From Theocolax elegans (taxonomy: Eukaryota; Arthropoda; Insecta; Hymenoptera; Cerocephalidae): a DNA stretch of 64,000 nt. The DNA is taken from positions 5,175,603-5,239,602 of the forward strand of contig CM047431.1 in NCBI GenBank assembly GCA_026168455.1. Reading direction: 5' to 3'. The notes under the pieces were generated by a model, which was not told where the DNA came from, searched no databases, and was given only the letters and a program-made list of their open reading frames with translations. The position numbers and the translations under genes are program-made. Positions 32,716 through 45,554 of this stretch are shown one piece after another (the first letter of the stretch is position 1; each line of letters begins with the position of its first letter).

Positions 32716-35012
32716 CGAGGAAAATACCTTGGACTAGATTTTACTCGTTTTAGCCAATTCTGAAACCACTCGTCTTGGGACTCCTCTACCCAAGATATTG
32801 CGTCGATGGCGAGGGCCTCCTCCTCGCTCATCCGCGATAGCGCGTCGGGTACGTAGTTCAGGGCGCCCTTCCGATGCTCCACATCAAAGCTGTGTCCCTG
32901 CAACTCTAGTGCCCATCGCGCTAATCTACTCGTTGGACTGTGTAAGCTACGCAGCCAACGTAAGCTACTATGGTCGGTTATAACGCGAAAATGATAGCCT
33001 TCTATATAAGATCTATATTTACCAATCGCCCATATAACCGCCAGGCACTCTCGTTCCGTAACGCTATAATTGCGTTCGGCCTGGTTTAACGTCCTACTGG
33101 CGAACTCTAGTACTCTCTCTTCCCCATTAATCACCTGGAGAAGTACTGCGCCAATGCCAGTGTCGCTCGCGTCCGTTTGTATGACAAACTGCACATCGAA
33201 CTCTGGCCTCGCTACGACGGGAGCAGTTGCGATCAGCGCCTTAATCTGATCGAATGCCTGTTGCTGCCCCTCGAGCCATTTAAAATTAAGGTCCTTCTTC
33301 GTAAGCCTCGTCAGCAGCTCGGCGAAGGTAGCAAAGTCTCGTAAGAATTTCCGGTACCACGAACCCATACCGAGGAATCTTCTAAGTTGTTTTAGATTCT
33401 TGGGCGCCGGATAATTGATGATCGGCTCGATTTTCTCGGGGTCTGGCCTGATTCCATCGCGAGTAACCAATACTCCGAGATATTTTACCTCAGTACGTCC
33501 AAATACGCTCTTATCCCGATTCACCGTGAGACTAGCCTCGTTGATTCTCTTCAGGACATACTTTAGCCACTTTTCGTGTTCCTCGAAGGTCTCTGTGGCG
33601 ATGATTATATCATCGAGGTACGAAAATGCATACGGCTCGAGCTCAGGCCCTATGATTTTGTCCACTAACCTTCGGAACGTGGCTCCCACCTGGGATAGGC
33701 CATAAGGCATCCTTTTGAATTGGAATAAGCCTAACCCAGGTACTGTGAACGCGGTTATAGCCGCTGACTCCGGTCTTAGCGGTATCTGGTGGTACGCGCT
33801 ACTCAAGTCTAGCGTGCTGATGTACCTCGCGTTCTTGAGCTTCCGTAGTATGCCGTCCATGTTAGGCAGCGGGTAAGCATCGGTTTTCGACACTGCATTG
33901 ACCTTCCGATAGTCAATACAGAACCGATACTTCCCGTTAGGTTTACGTACCATTACTACGGGGCTTGACCACCCACTGGTTGATGGCTCGATTACCCCCG
34001 CGTGGAGCATCTCCTTAACCTGGGCGTGTATCTCTTCCTTTATTCGCTTAGAGACGGGATAATATTTCTGTTTGATTGGCCGCGTCGCACCCACGTCGAT
34101 CGCGTGCTCAATCAGAGATGTACATCCCAATGGCCTCCCCGTTATACCCAGGTATCGGTCAGCCAGTGTATGCAGTCTCTCTTGCTCCTCTGACAATAAG
34201 TCTGCTAGTCCGATCGATGCTATCTCGAACGCATCGATTCGCGATATGCTCGCTACTTCCAGATCTACGGACTTGTTGGCCGCTTTGATCCAAAGTTTAT
34301 TCTCGTTTGGATCCAAAACTGCGCCAAAACCACGGATGAAGTCCGCTCCGACGTAACAGTCGATTTGATCGTCCGGAAGTACGGCTACGCGTATATCTCG
34401 CTTTATCCCGGCAACTTCGAAAGGCAGATCTACGTAACCAGCGATTGCTACCGTCTGGTTCCCTGGCACTTTCGCTTTCCTTCCGTTGCTCGGGATGAGT
34501 GGACAGCCGCAGTCTGTTGCAGTGAGTCTTATTCTGCTTGAATTTTTATCCTCATTTGTGGTATTGTCGGCAGTATTGTTGTTTATTGATGACAGCTCCG
34601 TGGTTTCTTGCAACCTTGCCGTGGTTATATTATCTTGGAGATGTTGAACTCTTCTACGACTTGTTTCCATATTTTCTTTAACTCCTTCATCGTTGTTAAG
34701 AGTTAATAATGGATGGCTTGTGTTGTCGTCAATTGTCGAGTTCTCCCACGGGTGTTCTGCCGAGCTATAATTTGTGATAAAATTTTGCCTGAGTTCTTCC
34801 CGATTTTGCCAGACGGTGATTTCATCTTGCTCAGGTTCTTCAACGAAATCCCTTGGCTCATAATCTCCTAGGAGCCATTTTGTCAGACGACCTAACTTGT
34901 CAAATTTATTGCCTGTATCTTTAAGTGACAGGTCGTTAAGATATTGACATATATCTTTGTCTCTATAAAACAAGCACCAGTCTTCGATCTTCTGTTGTGT
35001 CGAACACGCCAT
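32502..35012 (-). pseudogene. Element A gag-protease-RT-RNase H with internal deletion
   Basis: The frame starts MACSTQQKIEDWCLFYRDKD, the N-terminus of gag. After about 166 residues (RIRLTATD) it jumps straight into the protease (VDLPFEVAGIKRDIRVAV), so most of gag, the nucleocapsid and the protease active site are gone. The related copy at 54330-55540 keeps the missing gag part, which shows this is a deletion. Reverse transcriptase follows (KYRFCIDYRKVN, TLDLSSAYHQI, YLDD near 33611-33622) and RNase H (QTDASDTGIGAVL, VITDHSSLRWL). The frame is lost at about 32577, in the integrase zinc finger. The open deletion junction means it would still be translated as one fusion protein up to that point. 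Confidence 0.88.
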
Positions 35013-36337
35013 ATTTATAATAACGATTTAAATAAATAATTTACAATAAATATAAAAAATAATTTAATTCGCATTACCAGAGCAGTCCAATTGCGCGGCT
35101 ATCGTGGGGTCGTTCGCTCGCGTTTTCCCTAAGGCGCACAATTACAATCGCAAAATACAAAAAAATATATGTGATCGGACTATACGGCCTAATTATTGGA
35201 TTGCTCTGGCTTGGTCCTACCGTGTACGCTAAGGTAAGATTGTGTGGATTATTGCGAATCTGGTTTGATTTTACCAGAGTAGGAATTTAATAATTAACTA
35301 ATAAATGTTAAATGTGGGTACTACAATCACCTCTTTAATTAACAAAATTAAAATAACCTGAATAAAACAATAAGTGTTTTATTTTTGCCCACACAATCTT
35401 TCAGTACGTCTATTTGAATTTATTGAGACGTGTCACAGAAAAATTTTAATTAATTTAATTAAGAAAAAAAAAAATTTTATAAAATATTTAATATTAGTAT
35501 TTTTTTATTTCTTTAATAATACTTTAATGCCAATTAATTAACTAATTAATTAATTGGTTATAGCTTAGCGTACACTTTACACCAAATCTATTGTCTCTCT
35601 CTCGCCTATTATGCTACGCAGAAAATATAACGAGAAATTACAATTCTAAGGGTATCGTTCTAGCGCTCGTAATTTTCCGACGCACACACTTTATTTTTCG
35701 GTTTGTGAAATCGTCCTATTTGATTTAAAAATTTTCCCAGATTTCTACAAAAAAAATACCTTTTCAAGGATTCCAAAATAATTCGAAAGATTCGGAAAAA
35801 TTTTCGAATTCCGAAAAAGTTGGAAAAATTGGAAAAATTCTGAAAACCTACAAAAAATTTTGCAAATGTGAAAAATTTGAAAATTTTTTAAAAATCTAAA
35901 AAAATTAAGAAAAATTTTTAAATTTCGAAAAATTTAAAAAAGTCTTAAAAATCTCGAAAAATTTGAAAACCTCGAAAAATTTGAAAATTTCTAAAAAATT
36001 TGAAAATTTCAAAAAATTTGAAAATTTCGAAAAATTTTGAAAAAACTTGACAAAAAGAAATTATTTATTTGCGGAATTTTAATTATTTAAATTAAATTTT
36101 ATAATTCTCACCGAAAATTATTCATCTCGTATATATCGTTTAACTTAAATAAATAATAATGGGTATTATTTCGGTTAAATTCTGAGAATTATAATATGTT
36201 GACTTCGACTCGTGTTGTTGTTTACGTGTTCTCGTTGCGACGAACTCGCAACGCACTCGCAACCACTTGTTGCGGTTTACACTTGTAACAATGTAAAAAG
36301 TCGAAGTTTTCACTTTAAACGATTTTCCCTATCCCAA
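35013..36337 (-). other. Leader of element A with degenerate AAATTT-type minisatellite
   Basis: The non-coding leader between primer-binding site and gag. At about 35750-36060 it contains many imperfect copies of AAAATTTGAAAAATTTC-like units. The same site in the related plus-strand copy (53322-53560) holds a nearly perfect 9-bp array. Confidence 0.75.
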
Positions 36338-36360
36338 GGAAACTCACGTTTTGGGCGCCA
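36338..36360 (-). other. Primer-binding site of element A
   Basis: The minus strand reads TGGCGCCCAAAACGTGAG, two bases after the LTR end GTTACA. It is complementary to a tRNA 3' end; which tRNA I cannot say. Confidence 0.8.
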
Positions 36361-36362
36361 GT

Positions 36363-37445
36363 TGTAACAGGGTTAATTCCTACTCGTCGGGAGATTTTTG
36401 ATTGTCCTGTGCATATCCTCAATGTACAGGAAATACTCTCGGTATAACGATCAGCTGTTTTACTAGACAGCTAACCGATCGGCAGAACCGTCCTTGGAGT
36501 GGTGCGAGCTAGCCTCAAGCTCCGCAGGACGACGTCTTCCCTGTGTACAGCCTGTGCACTTACCTAGTACACGCTTTTCCTCGATAACAAGTGTTATCTT
36601 TCGCCGATACCCGTGCTCGGCTACTCAGCTATGTGCCGCGCGAAGTGCAATGCACGACACCCGCGGGGCATGGCGGTATTCGCCTTCGGGATAGGGTCTG
36701 TCGGGAAACCAATAAAATGTTATACCGTGTATACGATTACAAAACGAGTTTATTATAATTAAATGAAATGATCGGTGTAATAACCACCTATGATAAATAC
36801 AAGGTCAAGCCAAGGCAATGCTATTCCTTGGCCCGAAAATAAACAACTATTAGATTGATAACATATACGCGTGTGTGTGTGACCGCCGCTATTCGCGTTA
36901 AGATTCGACGGGTTGGTCGATCTCGAGGACGAGGACGATTCGCCAGGTACGAGTTACCTGGCTGTAAAACGGGTTGACGCGGTTAGGGTCGTGCCGGAGT
37001 GTTAAGCACTCTGGTTTGCCGTGTACGCGCCTAAGCTGCGGAGATAGAGACGCGACGAGAGCGGCTATTCACTCGATTAACAGACTCGTCGGGATACCGC
37101 GCGTATCCCGTCGTTAACCGCGCTTACTCTATTCGCAATTATTCGCGCACGCCTGGCCAGGACTTACTTGGAATCCGAGACGGCCGGGTTGACCACGTCT
37201 TGGCGTTCGGTACTTCCTTCCTCTCCTCTTATTTTCCTCTCCGTCGGCTCCTTCTCTCGCTCGATTCTCAGTTCTATCTCCTCTCTGTTTACTCGCGGAA
37301 TCGCGCTCGTTCGAGGTTCGAACAAAACTGCCGGTGTATCGTGCACACCGGCTCTCTGACGCGCTCGCGCATGCGCCTTACGCGTCTTCAACGGTAGACT
37401 CACGCGATCGGTACGATTTTCGTCTCGCGTGAACCGTTTACCGTT

Positions 37446-37448
<3 letters not shown>
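36363..37448 (-). repeat. 5' LTR of element A (1086 bp)
   Basis: Partner of 29712-30836; begins TGTAACAGGG and ends CCGTTACA on the plus strand and lacks the palindromic insertion. Confidence 0.93.

Positions 37449-37481
<33 letters not shown>
37449..37481. repeat. TA microsatellite, right half of element A's target
   Basis: TA run interrupted by element A; the left half is 29668-29711. Confidence 0.85.
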
Positions 37482-37487
<6 letters not shown>

Positions 37488-37512
37488 TTTAAACTTATCT
37501 CTCTTTGGCCGT

Positions 37513-38516
37513 TTAGTCGGGTAAATGTATTGGGAGGGACGTTATGGGGAGCTGTAGAGGAGGGAATTTATTTCCTCCCTCCCATTTTCCTCTGCATCTC
37601 CCAGTAGCCCTCTGCGCAGCGGGGACAGTTTTTGGAGAAACTCCCCTCTTCCCGCAGTTCCTGCAGAAAACTGCGTTTGGAGAGGGGCAGTTCATCCAGC
37701 TATGTCCCAGCCCCCCGCGATTCCAACATCCCGGGCGGCATTCGCTCGGGTCGGCCGGGACATACGTGCTTCTGCGGGAAAGGTCCCGCACGTTCTTGGT
37801 ACTGCCCCTACTGCAGCAGACGGCGTAGATCTGCTGGAGGGGTCAATGGGAGGTAGAAGTGTTGTAGGGGGCTGTACGGGTTGGGACATCAAGGATGGTA
37901 GGGTCGGGGATGTGGGTGGTTGGGTTTGGGTGTTTGTAGTGTTTGCAATATTTAGGGACATAAGGGAAACGGGTCTTGGGGAGGTGGTGGATGGGGGAGC
38001 AGGTAGGGGCAAGGGAGCTGTAATGGGTGTGGGTAGGTTGGGAACAGGGCAGGGAGGGGGCATGTTCACGGGCACATGTACGTATGTATACATGCCCGTG
38101 GACGGGTCCAGGACGGGGCGGGAAATAATTGGGTGGGGATGGAAGGCTGGGATGTAAAGGGAGGGTGGTTGGGATGACTTTGTGGGAGTGGCTGTAGGGG
38201 TGCTGTAGGGGGTAATGTTCGTGCTGGTGGTAGCTATTGGGGTGAGGGCGGCTACTTCCGTCCTCGGTGCTGCTGGGCGGAATTCAGGGTTGGCGCATAG
38301 GTGTCGCCCTCCCCTGACGCATCCTCTGGTACCTGGGCAGGTTGTGCGTTGGCCTGCTCCTGGAGGGGTGTTTACAGGTCCTTCAGTTAAGTTTAATCTT
38401 TTTAGGATCCCCTCCAGGTCCTGCCCAGGTCTCCGCAACTCCGTGGGCCGTAAGGTGAAGCGGCCACGGCCTCGGGCTCTCTGCGTCGCTGACGCGCTTT
38501 TTCCCATTCTTTCCAT
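37513..38516 (-). pseudogene. Element B third ORF: proline-rich protein with zinc-knuckle region
   Basis: The frame opens with a basic segment (MERMGKSASATQRARGRGRF), then about 150 residues rich in proline, threonine and serine. After a frame change near 37700-37790 comes a knuckle-like stretch with GGLGHSWMNC and FCRNCGKRG in which some metal-binding cysteines are replaced. The ORF follows integrase, the place of env in errantiviruses, but has no signal peptide, membrane segment or envelope motif; it looks gag-like. A CTTTCCCTTAG acceptor-like site abuts the ATG and a GTAAGT lies 45 bases further up, so a spliced mRNA is possible. It could also be a captured gag of another element. Zinc-knuckle proteins usually bind RNA or DNA. 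Confidence 0.5.
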
Positions 38517-38638
38517 CTAAGGGAAAGCTTATTCTTATTTTCTAGTCTTGCTTAATACTTACCCGTTGCTATTATCAGGATTGATTCTTATTTTTTTTTA
38601 AAGAAAAAAAAAATTTTACCTATTTGAATTTTATTTCT

Positions 38639-39705
38639 TTAATTGCCTTCATTAATCTTTCGGGGCCTACCTCGCTTTCTAGGTGGGTTATTGCTACTCG
38701 GGTTGTTTTGCTGTATATTTTGTGCTATTGGGCGCTGCGAAGGGGGAGAATGAATTTTAGGTGGGATAACGTTTCTAGGAGGGATATAACACTTAAGATC
38801 ATTTACGTAGACTTTGACCCTCCGCTTAGTATCTTCGTCTTCAACAATATAATAATTGGCTGATACAACTTCTACTACTCTCGCGGGGCCTATGTTTGTT
38901 GGTGCCATTTTTGCTGTAAAGCGATTATCTTTTGACGACAATACCCTATTGCGTCGACAAACTCGATCGCCAACTTGGTATTGTACCAGTCTACGTCCTT
39001 TATTATAGTGTCTAGCTTGTCTAGCCACTGATGTGTCTATATGTCTTCTAACAAGATCATATATTGCTGGAAGTTTATGTAATCTTTCGATCCATGCTGC
39101 TGTATTTGGTGCTGGAGGGGAGTCTGAGGACTCTAGGTGCTTTCGCATAAGGGCTGTTGGTATCGGGTTTCTGCCAAAATTTAAAAATGCTGGGCTGTAC
39201 TTAGTTGTAGAGTAGACGACTGTATTGAGAGCGAAGCAGAACTCTCCTAAATGTCGAACCCACTCCCGATGATCTTCCTCAATGAAGCTGTTTATCATGG
39301 GTTTTAAATTTCTGTTTACCCTTTCTACAGGTTAGCTTGTGCGAAATAGGGCGGAATTAATGACTGTATAATTCCGTACTGCTGTAATTTCTCTGCAACT
39401 TGGCGATTTGCAAATTCTGTCCCATTGTCCGAAATTAGGTATTGGGGACAACCCCATCGGTTAATGACTAACTCATCGAACGCTTGGAGTACGCATTTTG
39501 CGTCGGCACGTCTCAACGCTTTCATTTCGACATAACGGGTAAATAAGCCCTCAAATACAATTATGTACCTAAACCTTGCTTTGATGGTGGTTTCGGTCCC
39601 ATTATGTCGACTGCTACTACTGTCCAAGGTCCATCTATGTTTCTGCCTTCCATTATTCCTGCTGGAGCCTGCTGATTGCTCTTGTGAGCTTGACACTCTT
39701 GACAA
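38639..39705 (-). pseudogene. Element B integrase, broken
   Basis: Three frames follow one another: the zinc finger and first aspartate (end of the 40466-39561 frame, VAVDIMGP), the second aspartate (39705-39325, LISDNGTEF, then PPYFAQANL and stop), and the C-terminal part (39298-38639, EEDHREWVRHLGEFCFALNT, ending in KRGRPRKINEGN). The stretch that should hold the catalytic glutamate lies at the break around 39325. Not functional as written. Confidence 0.8.
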
Positions 39706-42215
39706 GCTCTCACATAATTGCAGGTATCATAGTATATACCTGGCCAGTAGTAGTAGGTGACTAACCTTGTATACGTTTTGTCATTTCCCAAATGACCTGC
39801 TTGCGGGGTGTAGTGCGCTTCATAGAGAGCTTTCTCTCTATCAGCTGCTGGCAGAATTAGCTTCCAAGCATCTAGGTCGGAGACTAATGGGTCTACGAGG
39901 GGATTGGGACGGTGTGCGTATAAAAGGTTGTCTTTTATACATAAATCAGGGTATTTTGGGGGAGATTTTCTTACTGCTTGGATCTTCATTTGGTACCAAG
40001 GATTGCTTGTATTAATTGTCGCTGTAACTGCTAATGTTATATCTTCATATGCTCTCAAAAGTGCGTCAGGCACTTTGTGATATGCTCCTTTCCTGTGCAC
40101 AAACTTAAATTTATAGTTTTGCAGGCTTGTGTTCCATCGAGCCAATCTGCCTGTCGGATCCTTGATGTTATGAAGCCAGAGAAGGCTGTGGTGGTCTGTT
40201 ACCACGGTAAACTCTTCGCCTTGAAGGTAAGCTTTGAGTCTTCCAATCGACCACAATACGGCCAAACACTCGTTATCTGTCACCGAATAATTACGTTCCG
40301 CTTTACTCAGTGTACGACTAACGTAATATATAGGGTGTTCTTCACCATTTATTTCTTGGGTAAGCACACCGGCTATAGTATAGTCGCTAGCATTGGTTTG
40401 GAGGGTAAAGTGGAGGGAAAAATCGGGGCGGGCTAAAACAGGGGCTTGGGTAAGTGCTAGCTTCATTTTCTCGAATGCATCCTGCTGTTCTTGATGCCAT
40501 TGCCATCTGAATCCTTTCGCGTTAAATAATTTAACGGTGCTCTGTATTCAGCTAATTTACCGTTTAATCTTGAATACCAACCAATTAAGCCAGTAAAACG
40601 TCTTAGTTGTTTTAAATTGGTTGGGGCTGGTTACTCTAGTATCGGTCGTATCTTATCTATATTTGTTTTGAGGCCATCCTCATTAACAATATATCCTAGA
40701 TACGTTACTTCCGCGCAACAGAATTCGGACTTTTCTCTGTTTGTTTGTAGATTTACCTTTTTGAGGGCGGTTAGTACTATTCTTAACCATTTTAGATGTT
40801 CCTCGAAGGTTTTGGCTGTAATAATAATATCATCCAGATATGCGAACACGTTTGGCTCCCATTCTGGCTTTATGAGCTTGTCCATCATTATCTGGAAAAT
40901 TGCAGGTGCATTCGATAGGCCGTAGGGGACTCGGGTAAACTGAAATAATCCTTTACCGGGAAGTGAAAAGGCTGTAATTTCGCGGCTTTCTGGTGATAGA
41001 GGGACTTGGTGGTAAGCTTGTGACAAATCAAGCTTACTGACGTAACGACTTTCTTTCAGCTGGTCGAGAATGTCGTCCATATTTCGCATAGCATACGCTA
41101 TTTTCTTCGTAACAGCGTTAACCTGTCGGAAGTCCATGCAAGAGCGGTATTTTCCGTTTGCTTTCGGAACTATGAATGGGCAGCTGCACCACGGGCTTTC
41201 TGAAGGTTCTATGATACCTTCCTTTAGCATCTTGTCGATTTCCTCGTCTCCAGCTTGCAGCATCCTCGGCGAATAACGACGGTTTCGTTGACGAATAGGT
41301 TCGGCACCCTGCACATCGATTTTATGGGAATCTAGGTTAGTTACACCTAGCGTTTTTGGTGTTGGGGGAATCATCTCATTTAATAGCTGCTGTAATCTCC
41401 TTTCTTGTTCCGCTGTAGCTCGTTTCAATCCTCCTATGCTAGCTAGGGCAGGTAAGCAACTAGGGTCTTTGCCATAAGGATAAAAATGATGAATGATACC
41501 TTTATCAGTCCACCACGTATCATTTTCATAGCATATATTCATGTTCGCTTTACGTTTAAAGTCGATACCTAATATGCAGTCATAATACAAGCCGTCTGCT
41601 ACTTGGAAAGGCATTATAATAGTTCCACTATCTATTTCCATGGTTACATCTATTATACCTTGTATTGGTACTGCTGTACCATCTGCTACTTTTACGGCTG
41701 AATTGCTGGATTGTCTCAATTTATGCTGTAATATTCTACTCATTCCTCGCCCAATGAATGAGTGTACTGACCCATCGTCAAGTAAAGCTGTAAGTTTTTG
41801 TCCATTTAACTCTATGTTAAAGAAATGGCGTGGGTCGATGCCGGCTATTTGCTGTATTAGGGAATTATTTGCTGCTAAGTGGGAGGGTATTGACCCTTTT
41901 GGGTATTTGGGTGAGAAAATACGGGTCTCTATTTTCTCTGGCTGTAGTTTCCCAGGCTTCTGTTTTTGTTGCAGCGGCAGTTTGCGTAATGTGTGCCTTG
42001 AGCACCGCAATTACGACACGTAGCAGGTTCTGAACATTCCGCTTTCCAATGCCCAAGTTTATTACACCTATAGCAAGGCTCTTTGAATTTCCTTGGGTGA
42101 ATTGGCTTTGGCTCTCCGCAATTTGGTGTGCTGAATTTATTTGACTTGTATTCCTGCTTTTTCGGTGATTCAGCCCTTTGTTTAGTTTCTTGTGCTCGCT
42201 GCCAATAACTGCCAT
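39561..42215 (-). pseudogene. Element B nucleocapsid-protease-RT-RNase H, decayed
   Basis: The 42010-40631 frame carries the protease (ALLDDGSVHSFIG, where the usual T or S of the active site is D) and the reverse transcriptase (KYRSCMDFRQVN, YLDD near 40830). It ends in a stop at 40631. After a frameshift, 40466-39561 resumes with RNase H (QTNASDYTIAGVL, where the first catalytic aspartate of QTDASD is N) and the integrase zinc finger (CQECQAHK). The 42215-41865 frame adds degenerate nucleocapsid sequence. Multiple stops and lost catalytic residues make it dead; it is clearly older than element A. Confidence 0.85.
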
Positions 42216-42240
42216 TTTTGTTATTCTTTACAGCTTCGCT

Positions 42241-44338
42241 TTACTGCTGTTTCGACTCTTGCTTGGGAGGTGCTGTATATTTTCTTGCTGCTTGAGGACT
42301 GTTTGGCTTCCATGGGTACTGGTGCTGTATTTTCTTTTGTGGGTTGGTGGCTATGGCTGCTATGGACTTTGGGGGTACTACAATATTTTCGCTTTGCTCT
42401 GAGGAAACTGCTGCTAATTTGCGTGTTTTTGTTTGCATAGGATCAACATATGCTGGTGGAGGTTTGTACGTTTCATCCATCAAACGTCTTGCCTCCTCCT
42501 TTTTATCAAGTCGCTGCAGCTGTATGAAATTATCGAAATAGTGTCTCTCGATTTTTGTTCTGAAGCTAGGGTGCAGGTTCCGATACGCTCTATCCAGCTG
42601 TTCGGATTGAGGTATTGTTGGCGTAACCTGGTCTAGCATGCCTCTTAGGTTAGTGAGGTATGTGGAAATATCCTCATTAGGTCCTTGTGTGCGATTCTCA
42701 ATCGCTTGTCTTAGCTGGCTCTGAGTTTCCTCCGTCCCATATTGTAGTCTCAGCGCATCTACAAAGTCTAGGTAGTCTTTCCAGCTGCTTTTTTCACGCC
42801 TGAACTATTTCCATGCTTCGTCATCTAAGACTGATGGCAAAGCTTTAAATATATCCTGAATCGAGAGACCATAACTTTCTCTACATTCCTCAAGATTTGA
42901 TAAGAATGTCTCCGGATCATTCTTTTTCTCTCCCTTAAATTGGATATGGTGGCGTGAGAATATTTGTGCTGTCCTTTTCTCCCTTATAAAGGTAGCATCT
43001 TCTAAGCTTGTTTCATACGAACGGCTGTACCTGAATACTGGGTTAAACGTACTTTGCTGTGGCTGTATGTGTGGGTTAGTTGGGATTGAGTACGTTTCAT
43101 TGGTTTCCTGGTGCACTGGTGATATGCTATTATGCTGTCTAATTAGCTGCTCATTATTTTGCTGAGTGCTGTGTATTTCGATTAATCTGCTGTATAATAG
43201 CTGCATTTGCTGTATTTGCTGCTCCAATCGTCTAAATCGTTAATCGTATTTATTTTCAAGCTCTTTGTCCTTATTTTGTGTCTTTTCTTTTGAGACGTTG
43301 GACATTCCTATGTACACTGCTGAATTGCGTGCTGCTTCTGGGGTTATGTCTATTTTGGTATGCCTGGCTGACTCTTTTTCCTTGGGTCGCTATTTCGGGT
43401 TCTGCATTGCTGTTCGGTGGCGTATTTGCTCGGCTTACTGGTATAGGTACGAGTGCAATAGGGGAAAAAGGGCTTGTGCTTATTGGACGAAAAGCTGAGG
43501 GTTGGATAGTTTGGGTTGATCTAGGTCGGGTATCTGTATAAATATTGGTACTGTATGTGGTAACTGGAGCTGTATATTGGGTAAATGGATTATCTATGAA
43601 ATCTGGGTTTGTGAGAGATGAAGGGGCTAATATGTGGATGGGATAATAGGAAGTCGAATTTATGCTCAACTGTGTCGTCGCTAAGCTTGGTACTGTATGC
43701 GTTAATTCCATCATCGAATTATCGCATACTGGTGACGGTGGACTCAATCTATATGCTGTAGATTGTGCTTGAGGGCGATTAGCTGCGCTGCTTATCCTTA
43801 AATTTTCATTGTTTAATCGCTGCATATTTTCTATCGCGTTACTGTTTTCCCTTACAGCTGATTGCACTTCCGATCCGTATTCCATTTCCGGTAATGACAA
43901 CAAATTCTCATTACTTATGGAGATTGGATCTCGGTACTGTCCTCTTGATTGACCGGTTGGCAATTGAATATAAAGCATCCGTCTTGCTTTACTGCTTCTT
44001 TCTGGGGCTGTATCTGCAGCGATAGTGGGGATATTTCCTCTTTCTGAATGCGTTAGTGACAAATCTGTTTCAATGGTTGGGTTAGCCTCGTCTACTGCTG
44101 CATTCGAATCAGCAGACAATGGTCCGAAATTACGTCTAATTTCGTACCTAGCTAACCTATCTCTAATAATTTTGCAATCCGCGTCTATATTTATTCCGAC
44201 TTTGCTCGCGTATACCGTGATTCTACCATCACTGGTATTATTAATACTGCGTCGTATTACACCGGCACATACTGCTGGTTGTAACACCCATAAGTCTTCT
44301 CCTAAAATTAAATCAAGGTCATCACCGTTGTGAGACAT
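42241..44338 (-). pseudogene. Element B gag, three frames
   Basis: Pieces at 44338-43271, 43227-42805 and 42639-42241 form a gag polyprotein. The start MSHNGDDLDLILGEDLWVLQ lies just inside the leader. The middle is serine/proline/asparagine-rich. The later part carries the capsid-like FKGEKKNDPETFLSNLEECR. Frame breaks near 43250 and 42740 prevent one product. Gag would form the cytoplasmic particle. Confidence 0.75.
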
Positions 44339-45540
44339 TTTGACTAATTTATTGAAGCTTATTTTATGTTAATAATTAAATGAATATTATTATTAATAGC
44401 TCTTATTAGCTCGATTGCAGTGAGATTTCTTAGCTCTTGTTTAATTATATCTAAATTAAATTAAACACACCAAGCAAAAATCAAAAACTACCATGAAAAG
44501 AAAAAAAAATTTTTTCAAGCTAAGCTAATTAAATCAGATTCACTTTTATACATTATACAGCTGGGCAGTATAGAAAATAAAATATAGCGGGAAAATATGT
44601 ATATATGTGTTTATTATTAATTATTATTGTATGTTATGCGCAGCGTTATTATTCTGGGAAAATAATATATACAGCTTTTATTTATACACTAAAATTAATA
44701 TTTACACTATTTTAATTACACTAAATATTTAATGTTATTAATAATAAAATTAACAAATATTGGGGTATATGTGCAAGAGACGTGCAATCTATGCTTATAT
44801 TAATAAAATATAAACTGGGTTAGGCAGGCAGCAAAATAACAACAAACAAAAATTATGCAGTATAATTTATATACACTAATTATTATTATCGGGGAGCAAT
44901 TAGGGAGAAATTAAATTTCGTTGCAATGGGTACAGTAGGTCAAGCAAAATTGATTATTATTATTTATTAAGCTAACAATAAATAAACTAGCAAAATATGT
45001 GTTTTAATTGAAAGCATTAATTGTATAACATAGCCAAAACACAATTAAACCAGACGTGATAATAGCAATAGGAATATTAAATAGCATTAATATGTTAGTA
45101 TATGTCACCAAAGAAAATTATAATGTTTAAAAAAAAATATTAATAATGCTCAAAGTAGCTTAAATTATTATTACAACTATAAAATGCAAATTGTTTATCA
45201 ATTTTATATTTACACAATTTAAACAACAAAAAAAAAGAAAAAAATATTATAAATATTTGGTTATTACAGCTGCATGGGTTAGAAGGAGAGGGAAAATGAA
45301 TTTATTTATATTTTTATTAACCAGCGTACCCCAAAAAAACACAACTATTCATAACCAAATATATAAGTAGTGCAAATAAATTATTAAAAAGAAACAACAA
45401 ATTTATATTTCCCGTGCACGTGCTCAATTATTAATTATAAAAAATGGCCGTCAAAATGGCCGACCGGCTTCTTCCGGTGTGTACGCCACTTTACCCTAAA
45501 TTATTAATTATTTTAAACAAAGATCCCTTAAAAAAAAAAC
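44339..45540 (-). other. Leader of element B
   Basis: An AT-rich, non-coding 1.2 kb between gag and the primer-binding site. Confidence 0.65.
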
Positions 45541-45553
45541 ACGTTGGGCGCCA
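45541..45553 (-). other. Primer-binding site of element B
   Basis: The minus strand reads TGGCGCCCAACGT next to the LTR end GTTACA. It shares TGGCGCCCAA with the site of element A. Confidence 0.8.
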
Positions 45554-45554
45554 A

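Larger units (their letters stand above)
29712..37448 (-). mobile_element. Ty3/gypsy LTR retrotransposon A, full length
   Basis: A 7.7-kb element with two LTRs (29712-30836 and 36363-37448), primer-binding site, leader, gag-pol and polypurine tract, all on the minus strand. It sits inside a TA repeat within element B. The LTRs differ by a few bases and one 39-bp insertion, so the insertion is young. A deletion in gag-protease and one pol frameshift make it non-autonomous. Confidence 0.92.

Noticed and set aside
37702..38520. Plus-strand frames of 100-150 codons opposite the third ORF of element B.
   Set aside because: Mirror frames of a proline-rich coding stretch; no family motif.
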